DNA of 64,000 nt, taken from contig JASDFA010000016.1 in assembly GCA_035772735.1 (NCBI GenBank), positions 141,310,501-141,374,500 on the forward strand, given 5' to 3'. Below, in pieces: positions 24,008 to 33,924 of the stretch. Each line of letters opens with the position of its first letter. Position 1 is the stretch's first letter. Both the position numbers and the translations under genes were made by a program. The notes under the pieces are model-generated. The model ran no database searches. It was not told where the DNA came from and saw only the letters and a list, made by a program, of their open reading frames with translations. The DNA comes from Datura wrightii. Its lineage: Eukaryota; Streptophyta; Magnoliopsida; Solanales; Solanaceae.

Positions 24008-25768
24008 CTTACCCCACACTTAAAACCTTGTTCGTCCTCGAACAATACTCTCACATCCCATGCAATTAACACCCACGCATAGCTACTTTGGCTCGACCAT
24101 TCAAGTTATGGCTATACCAATTATTTAATATAACAAATCATCAAGAAAACATGCATGGTCTAATTAATACAATGAAGTACACCACATTAAGATCTCCTAA
24201 GCTCAAGAATCAATTCTTGATCTTGGAAAACTCTTGCAAATCAACTGATCAAGACATCCGACACGAAATTTAATCTCTCGTCAAGCATGTGCCCTCACAA
24301 CACAAGAGACTTACCCCATTGCCATCATATGATTTCCAAAGCACTACATGTAGGGGTATATGAATATGATTTCTCTCTCTCTCCCAAAGAATTCACATGC
24401 ATCGTGTCATGAACCATAGGCTTGGCTCTAGTGTATTACTCCACTAATATAAGGACGCGTGATGTAAGATCACGTAGGACTTAACGGGTTGTAATGTAAG
24501 CTAAGGAACTAGTAAAGATTGGGCTAATCAATAATAGCAACTAGCTTCCTTAAGCGCTTTTCAATACATCCCACCATCATTACGGGCATTGTTTCTTCCT
24601 TCATCCTCTCATTCTTGAAAAATTTTTCTTTGTTTTTGTTCCCATTTCTTTAAGCACACTCGACTTACTAGCAAAGATTAGTTATACATCTTTATTTTAT
24701 TTAATTTCAGCAAGTGCACCTTTGACCTTTCTTTAACTTCCACAACTTCCTCTTTCCTTCCGTTTCACAATTCTCACTCATTTACACTGTGGGTTCAGGG
24801 TTCAGGGCTAAAGTGTTTTGGATCAAATTCACGGCTAATGAAAAGAAGGGATTAAGCTAGGTTTAAGAAAAAAATAGTCTAAAGGCTCAATGGGGCTAAC
24901 TAGGATGCATATTCAAGGTAGGTATGATAATGGAGAAACTTTCGATTTATTCAAAGAAATGCCTACATCCTTTCCTATAATACAAATCCTTCATTTCGTT
25001 TAGTACACACACCAGGCAAGTTCTAGACACTTCACAATAGCATGGAATAATTGAAACCTCACCTCACACTCATTGCACATGCTCAACTCAAGACATATTC
25101 ACTGACTCTTCAATCAGCTAATTACAAGAATTCACAATTAAGCCTCGATTACACCGAATCGAACTCTATGGCCTAGGTATCTCAACATGTTTACACATTT
25201 GCATGCTTTCATACGAATCACCTTTGCATCTTAATATCATGTACAACACGTAGCAAGAACTCCGAACCATGAAATAGCGACACGTTTGGGAAACACCCAA
25301 AAGAAAGAAAAGAGAAAAAAAACTACTCCTATCGACTACATTTCCCTTAAGACGGTCATCATCCATCCATCATAGGGACCGGTCGCTATCTACCACTTCG
25401 GTTCAATGGGACTATTCTCGGTAAAAGCACCGAAAACAAATGCCTAGAAACCCAACATAAAAAAATTTCGAAAAAATTTGATAGAAAAAGATAAAAATAT
25501 AATTTGAAAAATATTTACACAACACAACCAACAGTAGCTCAACACAACACACAGCAGCTCAACATTCATTTCAACACCAACTTATTATAGAACACACAAC
25601 ACAGAGTCACAAGGTCACATTTTGCACAGGCACAACAACAACAAAAACACAAAACATAAACAAAGCAGCTGGCACCTAACTACTCCCACCCCACACTTAA
25701 ACCGAAAACTGTCCCCAGTGTTCACATAATTTCACATATCACAAAGGTTGGGTGGTGAAACTCCTTAA
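24008..25768 (-). other. 3' non-coding region and polypurine tract of ATL-R
   Basis: It runs from the ORF2 stop to the 3' LTR. The polypurine tract reads TTTTAAGTGTGGGGTAAG in sense, next to the LTR. A GAGGAC motif in a hairpin (GTTCG-AGGA-CGAAC) lies 26 nt upstream of the LTR (24034-24039). A second CCCCACACTTAA lies at 25689-25700. The segment at about 24955-25440 is closely similar to 31903-32390, inside the coding half of the same element. No ORF of note. Confidence 0.6.
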
Positions 25769-26990
25769 TCAATCGAAGTATTCAACTTCTTCATCAGGTG
25801 TTGTTGCTTCATCTCCCATATCCGAATCGCCCCCGCCGTCCTCGTCTGACTCAACATCTGAGTCCTCCCGGCGTGTCTCCTCATCGGTAGGGACATCATC
25901 ATCTACGGGCTCCACAAATACGGGCCCCACTCTACATAGAGCCCGGGCATTCTCGCCAAAAGGGTAATCCAACTTGAGCTGCCAAAGCTCATCCTCTGTT
26001 GCCGGCCTCCCGCCAATGCGCAGCTGCAACATCTGCATCCCGTACATGCGGGTCATATATTGGTCATCCCGAGCATGTCACTCGGCTAGTGTGAGCATCG
26101 ACCCATAGGTAGTGTCAGGTGCCTTGGTTTTAGTGACATCCAAGGCATGCCTATCAATTTGTGGGATCTAATCTAGGGTCTCCTCCTCGATGTCATGGCC
26201 CCTCAAGAACATGGTAAGCAAAACCACTGAACCCGTATCTATGCCCTTGATGCAGTCGGGCTCTCTTCATGGCGGAGATGATTACCGCCCCAATATTGAT
26301 TTCCAGCCCCTTCATCAGGGAATACACCAAGCACACTCTATCCCGAGTGACATCTATCATGTGCACCCCCGGGATCAGGTAGGAACACATAATATTCAGC
26401 CAAATCTGAGCCTCCCGGTTCATCTGAGAGTGGGGCAATGTCTGATGGTAGCCCCTCTCCTTGTGCCTACTCCACCTTGTTGTCGATCGGGCTCCACATA
26501 GGGTGCGTCTGATGTCCGCATAGGGTGGAGTGATGTTCAGCTTCCTAAGGACATGAGCATATGTGTCCCGCACCCCCAGGATTGCATTCAAATGATGGGG
26601 CTCAAAAGTGACAACCTGCCCCCTGATTTTTACGGTGTGACTGCGTAGGGTCGGGTTCCAGTTGGCATAGAACTCCCGAATAAGATGGAGATTTCACTCC
26701 CTGGGCTCTTCGAAGATGAAGTTCAGCCCAGTAGTGTCAATCCGGTGTACAATCCGCGGGAATTCCTGTGCCAACGGCTCCCGTGCTATCTACTCTTCCG
26801 GGAAGTATTTGGTTTCTTTATGTTTCGCATACCATTTCTTCCCCTCATCAGTCACCCATCGGGTTCCGTATTGTCAGCGTTGACCTCGCGGAACCGCTGG
26901 TGCTGCTGGAACTGTTGTTCCCAATCTCACCCTTTTTCTGCTGGCGCCCGATGTGGATGCACCCTTGCCCTTGTCTTGTCGGCCTGACAT
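25769..26990 (-). pseudogene. ORF2 of ATL-R, Transposase_32-type, near full length
   Basis: In one minus-strand frame from the ATG at 26988-26990 to the stop at 25769 the protein reads through with only four in-frame stops. Three are TGA where Arg (CGA) and one TAG where Gln is plausible. It has a basic Ser-rich start (MSGRQDKGKG), then KWYAKHKETKYFPEE, LHLIREFYANWNPTL, VTFEPHHLNAILGV, IWLNIMCSYLIPGVHMIDVT, LVYSLMKGLEINIG, and an acidic tail with many Asp/Glu. This is the order of the Transposase_32 domain. Length is about 406 codons, shorter than ORF2 of ATL-2, and it lacks the basic C-terminal cluster. It follows integrase, module C and a leader with a candidate intron. Confidence 0.68.
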
Positions 26991-26995
26991 TGTTC

Positions 26996-27624
26996 CTGTA
27001 CATTCAAACAGACAGTCCCAATGTTATTCAAGTCATAATTAGCTACAACTAAGGTTGGGTATAATTGGGTCACCCCACACTTAGTCTTAAGCCACAATCC
27101 AAACAATTCGACAGGACATTCATGATTTTCCAATTCTTAATATTCAACCTGCTTAGTGCATTCATATGAGTCGATGAAACAATTACTATGTACTACTCAG
27201 ACTTCGTACAACAACTACAAATTTCTCCATCGATTCAATTTCAACATCATAGCACTTAGCAATTTTTCAACAACCTATGTAATTGTCCAATTGCATTTTC
27301 CCAAAAATCCTTCTTCTAACTTAGCATATTCAACCTCAATCACAGTATATTTCACTTCACCCAACATGCACAACCCAATTTTTTCACATTTCAAAGAATT
27401 TAGTATTCTTCCTATTCAATTTTCAACCCTAGCTATCAATTTCGCAAGAATTCAATAAAACATGTAATCATTGAGTTCATATATTCAAAATGATACTATG
27501 AACCTCATTCAATCATAACTCAAGTGAATTCAAGCTTAATTATCACTTAGGGCAAGGTTCAATCACCAAACATATTCAAGAATCAAAAATTTGAGCAAAA
27601 ATGAGGTAGAGTTCAAGAACATAC
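26996..27624 (-). other. Candidate 5'-UTR intron of ATL-R ORF2
   Basis: In sense: donor TTAAAG|GTATGT at 27624, acceptor AATGTACAG ending at 26996, then GAACAATG with the ATG 5 nt on. The length would be 629 nt. The acceptor context matches ATL-1 and ATL-2. Confidence 0.48.
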
Positions 27625-27828
27625 CTTTAATTTGATGAAATTGAAGAAAACTTGAAGAAAATTGATGCCTAGGTCTGTGTCACGTTGAGGGAGAAGGGGT
27701 CTTTGGGTGTGGGTCACGGAGGGAATGAAGAAATACGAATAAAATGAGGGAATTTGGGGTTTTAAAAGTGTTTTTCACACGGGTTACCCGGTGACCCGGT
27801 GAGACCCGGCTCAAAATAACACTCAACG

Positions 27829-27962
27829 TGTCACGAAGTGCAACGCGGAGGACTGCCACCATGACACGGAGCCATCGCGCCAGTGTTCTAGATTTTTAAA
27901 AAATCTGGAACAAGCCTCAACGTGTCACGGAGGGTAACGCAGAGCACCTCCTCCGTGACACG
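27829..27962 (-). repeat. Inverted repeats upstream of ATL-R ORF2, 18-nt spacer
   Basis: 12-bp perfect arms CGTGTCACGGAG/CTCCGTGACACG lie at 27921-27932 and 27951-27962, again 18 nt apart. A degraded copy of the same hairpin lies at about 27829-27870. The core sequence is that of the LTR array of this element, so LTR and ORF2 leader share it. A weak TTTTAAAA lies about 60 nt downstream in sense. Confidence 0.7.
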
Positions 27963-28195
27963 GAGCCATCGTGCAGGCTCACTGTAATTTGCCAATTTTT
28001 ATTTTCTCACCTCGATTTTTTCCTTTGCATTTCTTTGCCTTTTTTCCCTCCGTTCCACCTGAAAATCATTTCACCACACGAAATTGGTTAGATATCATAG
28101 GTTTCAATGCAAAAATTTTATTCTTCTTTTTCTTTGTTTCTCTCTTTTTATTTTTTTATTTTTCAAATAGTTCTACTCATCTATTACAACACATT
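27963..28195 (-). other. Non-coding stretch between module C and the ORF2 leader palindromes
   Basis: A/T-rich, with a long T-rich run on the plus strand near 28115-28165. I see nothing else in it. Confidence 0.4.
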
Positions 28196-28245
28196 CACGG
28201 GTTGCCTCCCGTGCAGCACCTGATTTACCATCGCGGCTCGACGTC
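28196..28245 (-). other. Post-stop hairpin module C (after integrase)
   Basis: In sense it starts about 8 nt after the natural pol stop (28254-28256). The second stem is CACGGG/CCCGTG (plus coordinates 28196-28201 and 28208-28213) around AGGCAA. Compared with CTTGGG/CCCAAG elsewhere, two base pairs have changed on both sides, keeping the pairing. Confidence 0.62.
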
Positions 28246-28253
28246 ATTCATTC

Positions 28254-29463
28254 TCAACCATCCTCTAGAGTGATGGATGTCTTCTCTCAAATAACGTCCT
28301 CACCCCAATAATGCTTACATCTTTGCCCATTTACCAAAAATGTGGCACTTCTATCTTCTTGCCACAACTCCACTGCCCCGTGCGGGGTCATTCTCACCAC
28401 TTCAAACGGCCCTGACCATTTGGACCACAACTTGCCTGGAAAAAGCTTCAGTCTCGAATTAAATAGCAACACCTTCTGCCCCGGCTCAATGATCCGATGC
28501 ACCATATGCCTATCCTGCCACTTCTTCGTTTTCCTTGTAGCATTTGGCACTTTCATAAGCATGCCAATGAAACTCATCAAGTTCGTTGAGTTACATCAGC
28601 CTCTTCTTCCCTGCTAGCTCTGGATCCATGTTCAATTTCCTCACGGCCAAAAAAGCTCGATGTTCTAGCTCCACATGCAGATGACACACCTTTCCATAGA
28701 CCAATTTGTATGGAGAAGTCCCAATGGGTGTCTTGTACGCAATTTTATATGCCCACAATGCATCGTCGAGTTTGCTTGACCAATCAATTCATTGTGCATT
28801 CACTGTCTTCTGTAGAATCTTCTTGATTTCTCTGTTCAACACCTCCACTTGCCCACTAGTTTGGGGATGATATGATGTTGCTACCTTGTGACGCACGCCA
28901 TACTTAGCTAGCAAATTCTTGAAACTTGCATTTACAAAATGAGCCCCTCCATCACTGGTAATGGCTCAGGGTGTTCCGAACCTGGTGAAAATATGCTTTT
29001 TCACAAATTTTGTTACCACCTTATTGTCATTTCTGGGACAAGCTGTTGATTCGACCCACTTGGATACATAATCAACGGCTACCAAGATGTAACGATTACC
29101 AAATGACGGTGGGAACAGGCCCATGAAATCTATTCCCCATACATCAAAGATCTCCATTTCTAATATATGCTGCAGTGGCATCTCCTGCCTTCTACCAATT
29201 GTGCCTGTTCTTTGACATCTATTGCACATTTTTACATATGCCATAGAGTCTCTAAATAGTGTAGGCCAAAAGAAACCTGACTGTAGCACCTTGTGCGCTG
29301 TCCGCTCGCCTCCGTGGTTCCCTCCATACAATAACGAGTGACAACTCCTCAATACTTCTGCAATCTAGCTCTCTAGAATGCATCTTCTCATCACCTGATC
29401 CGTTCCCTGCTTAAACAAGTACGGCTCATCCCAAATGTAATACCTGCAATCATGTCTCAACTT
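28254..29463 (-). pseudogene. Integrase of ATL-R
   Basis: The HHCC zinc-binding domain is complete (CHSLLYGGNHGG, then CNRCQRTG). The DDE core has its first Asp in VWGIDFMG, its second in ITSDGGAHF, and Glu in QVEVLNREI. TGA replaces Arg just before ITSDGG. Another stop follows NAQ, one precedes LNELDEF, and a frameshift lies between about 28960 and 28580. The C-terminal part (28287-28580) includes the GPFEVVRMTPHGAVEL segment. The pol frame ends at 28254, where module C follows. No chromodomain is present, as expected for Athila. Confidence 0.82.
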
Positions 29464-29469
29464 CTTTCT

Positions 29470-30264
29470 TTACTGAGCCGTAGCCTCCGATGGATAGACT
29501 CCACTTACCAGCAAATTTACAATGTCTGCATACCAAGGGATTTCAGCTTCCCTTATTGCCAAGAGCTGCTCATCCGGGAACTTTTCCTTGATGTTGTCAC
29601 CTTCCTTCACATGCAACCGGCTTTCCAGTCGCGATAGGTGATCTGCCACTTGATTCTCGCTCCCCTTTCTGTCCTGAATCTCTAGGTCAAACTCTTGTAA
29701 CAACAAGATCCATCTAATCATCTTGGGCTTTGCATCCTTCTTGTTAAATAGATACCAAATCGCTGCATGATCGGTATACACCACTACTTTAGAACCCACC
29801 AAGTAGGACCTGAATTTATCAAATGCGAACACCAATGCTAGCATCTCCTTTTCACTAACTATATAATTGACTTGGGCTGCGTCCAGTGTTTTGCTTGCAT
29901 AATGAATGGAATGAAAAATTCTATTCCTCCGCTGCCCCAATACAGCTCCTACAGCCACATCGCTTGCATCACACATTAATTCAAACGGTTTCTCCCAATC
30001 CGGAGAAATGAGAATAGGTGCTTCTATCAACTTCTGTTTCAACTCCTCGAATGCTTTAACACAATCCTCATCAAACTCAAACTTCACCTCTTTTTCTAGC
30101 AACCTGCACATTGGTCTAGAAATTTTAGAGAAGTTCTTGATGAACCGTCTGTAGAACCCTGCATGTCCGAGAAAACTGCGAACACCCTTCACTGACACAG
30201 GTGGTGGTAGCTTTTCAATCACTTCGATCTTTGCACGATCGACTTCCACCCCCTTGCAAGACAC
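29470..30264 (-). pseudogene. RT thumb and RNase H of ATL-R
   Basis: An uninterrupted 264-codon piece. It begins with the RT connection (GVRSFLGHAGFYRRFIKNFS) and continues into RNase H with the catalytic CDASD, SEKEMLALVFAF and TDHAAI, and ends QVADHLSRL with a linker to integrase. The stop at 29470 is TAA at a plausible Gln codon. Confidence 0.85.
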
Positions 30265-30312
30265 CTTATGGCCAAGGACGATACCCTCCTTGACTAAAAT
30301 ATGACATTTCTC

Positions 30313-31146
30313 CTAGTTGAGTACAAGGTTGGAGTCTTCACATTGAGCTAGCACCCTGTCAAGATTCTGCAAACATGTAGCAAATGAATTACCGAAAACA
30401 GAAAAATCATCCATAAATACCTCGACGAAATCTTCCACCATATTGTGAAAGATCGCTATCATACATCTCCGAAATGTGGCAGGTGCATTGCATAGACCAA
30501 ATGGAATCCGCCTAAAAGAATATGTCCCATAAGGACATGTGAAAGTAGTCTTCTCCTGGTCCTTCGGTGCTATGGCTATTTGGTTATAGCCAGAATATCC
30601 ATCAAGGAAACAATAGTATTCTTGACCTGCCAACGTGTCTAATATCTAATCAATAAATGGGATAGGATAATGATCTTTCCTCGTGGCCTGATTGAGCTTT
30701 CTGTAGTCCATGCAAATTCACCAGCCTGTGACTGTGCGTGTAGGGATCAGCTCATTCTTCTCGTTGGTGACCACAGTCATCCCTCCTTTCTTTGGGACAC
30801 ACTGAACGGGACTGACCCATTCACTATCTGAAATGGGATAGACCACACCTGCATCAAGCCACTTGATCACTTCCTTCCTAACCACATCCTTCATCACCGG
30901 ATTCAACCTTTGTTGATGTTGTACAGTTGGCTTTGCTCCTTCCTCCATAAAAATTCTGTGTGTACAAAAAGTTGGGTTGATTCCCCTTATGTCTGACATT
31001 TGCCAGGCCATTGCTTTCTTCCACCTCTTGAGAACCACCAATGCATCCTTTACCTGTGCATTCATCAATTCTGCGGAGATGATGACAGGCAAGGTGTCAT
31101 CTTCCCCCAAATATACATATTTCAAATGTGGAGGCAATGTCTTCAA
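30313..31146 (-). pseudogene. Reverse transcriptase of ATL-R
   Basis: The start region PPHLKYVYLGEDDTLPVIIS is in frame with the RT fingers (WVSPVQCVPKKGGMTVV), then TGA for Arg before ICMDYRKL and TAG for Gln before ILDTLAG. The palm carries FLDGYSGYNQI and the catalytic FMDDFSVFG. A TAG replaces Trp before EKCH. Both catalytic aspartates of the DD pair are intact. A frameshift separates it from the protease just upstream. Confidence 0.85.
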
Positions 31147-31901
31147 CTCCAGTTTTGGTGCTTCCTCAATAATGGTTTTGGCAATGGTTCCAAGGACCTC
31201 ATCAATGGCTGAAATTTTTGCTTCCTAAGAAACCATTTTGGTTCGTTCAACATTTGCACCATCACATAAGTATCCCTGTCTCCGAAATGATCGGAGCCCA
31301 TCAAAGCTCTCTCCAATGGATCTTGAGAATCAACAATCTGAAGAATTGCTTCCTGGTTTAGCACATTGATTGCTGATAGCTCCTCATAGATGGCCAGAAG
31401 CTTCATGGCCTTATACACATCAAACACCTCCACTTTATCATGCAATCGGATGGTTAGCTGCCCCACAGCTACATCAATCAACGCTCTCCCAGTTCCCAAG
31501 AAAGAACGTCCCAAAATAAATGGGACTTCCGCATCCGACTCAAAATCCAATATAATAAAATCTACCGGGAAAATGAGGGAGCCCACTTGCACTAGCACGT
31601 CCTCCACAATACCATCTTGTCTGGCCAAAGAACGGACTGCTAGCTGCAAGATCACAGTAGTTGGTCTAGGACTGCCCAGCCCCAACTTCTTGAACACCGA
31701 TGTCGGCATCAAGTTTATGCTCGCTCCCAAATCACATAGTCCGCGAGCTCGGATACTTTGCCCGATTGTGATCTGAATGGTCAAGCTCCCAGGGTCCTTG
31801 AGCTTTGTTAGCAACCTGTTCTGTATTCGGGAAGTGCACTCCTCAGTAAGCACCACCGTAGCATACTCCGTCAATCTGCTTTTGTTTGCTAGGACACTCA
31901 T
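31143..31901 (-). pseudogene. Second protease domain of ATL-R, fused in front of RT
   Basis: A 252-codon open stretch with a retropepsin of the Athila type: LCDLGASINLMPTSVFKKLG, then AEVPFILGRSFLGTGRALIDV. It begins abruptly in the middle of the gag-protease linker (LANKSRLTEYATVVLTEEC). Immediately upstream in sense is 3'-UTR-like sequence, not gag. The first protease of the element lies at 32866-33879, so ATL-R has two. Confidence 0.8.
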
Positions 31902-31902
31902 T

Positions 31903-32804
31903 CAAAGAAATGCCTATATCATTTCCTACAATTCACATCCTTCATTTTGTTTTATAAACACACCAGGCAAGTTCTAGACATTCCACAATGGCACAGAATA
32001 CTCAAAAACCTTACACTCATGGCACATGCTCAAATCAGGACATATTCATCAGACTCTTACTCAGCTAATCACAAGAATTCAGAATTAAGATTCAATCATA
32101 TTGAGTCAAATTCAAGAGCTTAAGTGTCTCAAACAAAGTTATACAATTGCATGCTTCACATTGAACATACTTGCATCTTCCAATCACGTATAGCACATAA
32201 CAAGAACATCAAGCACCATGTAGTTATGGTTTCAAAAACCCATCACCTGCCGACTAATTTTCCCTCAAGACGGTCATCATCCATCCATCATCGGAAACAG
32301 TCCCTAACTATGACTAAAACACTATATACAGACAAAGGAAAGAAAAAGAAAAAAATTTTATTCTTCGGTTCAAAGACGCCCCGTCGGAAAAGAACCGGCA
32401 AGAAAAACCAACGGGTGATGAAGTCATGCTTGATTCACAAAAAATTTTCAAATTTTTCAAATTTTGAAGCATTACATTCACCAAAAATCGTTAAGCACAA
32501 AAATTTTGAAATTTTTCTCACCCCACACTTAAATCATGCTATGTCCTCATAGCATTAAGTTAACATTCAAAGGATGAGAAATACTCCCTGAGCCTCTATG
32601 CCAAGCTAAAAGCATGTTGTCCTTTCAAGTTCCAGAGATGGGTGTTTGACCCCACACTTCTTCTATTCCATGCTCTTTAGCTTCCACCTTCTCGGTACTC
32701 AGACTTTCCGCCATCTGTGCTTAACTTTCCACCAAAAACACAAATAAAATAAAAATAACAAAATCAACACAAAACCAAAATTAACAAAGTGTACCTGAGG
32801 TACC
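31903..32804 (-). repeat. 3'-UTR-like block inside ATL-R
   Basis: The segment 31903-32390 matches about 24955-25440, the 3' UTR of the same element, in order and orientation. It follows module D and ends abruptly at the second protease. It contains CCCCACACTT motifs at 32521 and 32650. No coding sequence. It marks a recombination join. Confidence 0.65.
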
Positions 32805-32853
32805 CTTGGGTTGCCTCCCAAGCAGCGCCTTATTTTACGTCATGGCACGACGT
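32805..32853 (-). other. Post-stop hairpin module D (after gag-protease)
   Basis: In sense it starts 12 nt after the gag-protease stop. Stem 1 is the strongest of the set (ACGTC/GACGT, 5 bp), and stem 2 is CTTGGG/CCCAAG around AGGCAA (32805-32822). Confidence 0.62.
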
Positions 32854-32865
32854 GGACTGTCCTTT

Positions 32866-33879
32866 TCAGGACATCCTCATACCTGGGTTCTCTTTCGAGA
32901 ACCATCTCCTTTTCTTTTGCTGTTTAGAGGAAACAGACTCCACTCTGTTCCTCTCTTTTTCCAACTTCTTCTCAATTTGAAGCCCTTTATCAGACTCGGG
33001 TTGAACACTTGTAATTGCCTTTGGCCCTGCACCTGTGGAATCCTCCACCCCACACTTATCCTCTGCCAACACACTAACCTGACAAAGGTTTCTGTAGTGT
33101 GAAGATGGGTTCATTTCTTGGTAAACGTGAAAGATTTCTTCTTCATCCTCAACCCTCATTCTCAGGGTCCCTGCTTTCAAATCAATCATCGCTCCTCCAG
33201 TGGCCAAGAATGGCCGTCCCAAGATCAGGGGTACCTGGTCATCAACCTGAAAATCCAAGACAATAAAATCAGCAGGTATAATGAACTTACCTACTTTGAT
33301 GAGAAGGTCCTCTATTATTCCATCAGGTGTCACTCGCGATTTGTCAGCCAGCTGCAGCATCAACCTTGTCGGCCTCGGTTTTCCCAACCCCAGGGTGTTG
33401 AATACGGATAGGGGCATTAGATTAACTGCTGCCCCTAAGTCACACAAAGCTCGTAGCACCTCAGCTTTACCAATTTGTATGGGGAGGGTAAAACTCCCTG
33501 GGTCTTTGAGCTTCTTTGGCATTTGGCTCAATACCCTATGACTACACTCCTCAGTCAGTGCTACAGTCTGGACATCCACCAATCTCACTTTGTTTGTCAT
33601 CACGTCCTTCAAGTATTTAGCATACTTGGGCATTCCCTGCAAAACATCAAGAAGAGGCAAATTTATGTGAAGTTCTCTAAAGCTCTCAAAGAACTTTTTG
33701 AAGCATTCCTCCTCCTTGCTCTTTCTAAATTTCTGAGGGAATGGTGGTGGTGGTCTTTGTGCTGGCTGCAATGAAAGTTGCGCATTATTTTGCCCAGCAC
33801 TCTGATTATCTCCCATGTTGATGGATGGTTCTGGTCTAACCAACTCCGGCTGCAACCCCTTTCTCAGCTCTTTTGGCAC
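32866..33879 (-). CDS. gag C-terminus and first protease of ATL-R
   Basis: 337 codons without a stop. A proline-rich stretch (RPPPPFPQKF) and the segment YAKYLKDVMTNKVRLVD lead into a retropepsin with active site LCDLGAAVNLMPLSVF and the flap/back region VPLILGRPFLATGGAMIDL. A basic, Glu-rich tail ends GMRMS. The start given is the first Met; the real protein is continuous with gag (33925-35178), from which it is separated by a stop or frameshift near 33900. Part of a dead element, though this piece is open. Confidence 0.8.
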   Translation of the reverse strand: MPKELRKGLQPELVRPEPSINMGDNQSAGQNNAQLSLQPAQRPPPPFPQKFRKSKEEECFKKFFESFRELHINLPLLDVLQGMPKYAKYLKDVMTNKVRLVDVQTVALTEECSHRVLSQMPKKLKDPGSFTLPIQIGKAEVLRALCDLGAAVNLMPLSVFNTLGLGKPRPTRLMLQLADKSRVTPDGIIEDLLIKVGKFIIPADFIVLDFQVDDQVPLILGRPFLATGGAMIDLKAGTLRMRVEDEEEIFHVYQEMNPSSHYRNLCQVSVLAEDKCGVEDSTGAGPKAITSVQPESDKGLQIEKKLEKERNRVESVSSKQQKKRRWFSKENPGMRMS

Positions 33880-33924
33880 TGCATCAGCTAATTGCTTACC
33901 GCTTCTCAGACTGATGGCATTGAT

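Noticed and set aside
26685..27052. Two plus-strand open stretches of 94-100 codons
   Set aside because: They lie opposite ORF2 of ATL-R, whose minus-strand frame matches ORF2-type domain text. The plus-strand products resemble nothing and are low-complexity.
32124..32552. A 142-codon plus-strand open stretch
   Set aside because: It lies in the copied 3'-UTR block of ATL-R; the matching block near 25.0-25.4 kb does not keep this frame.
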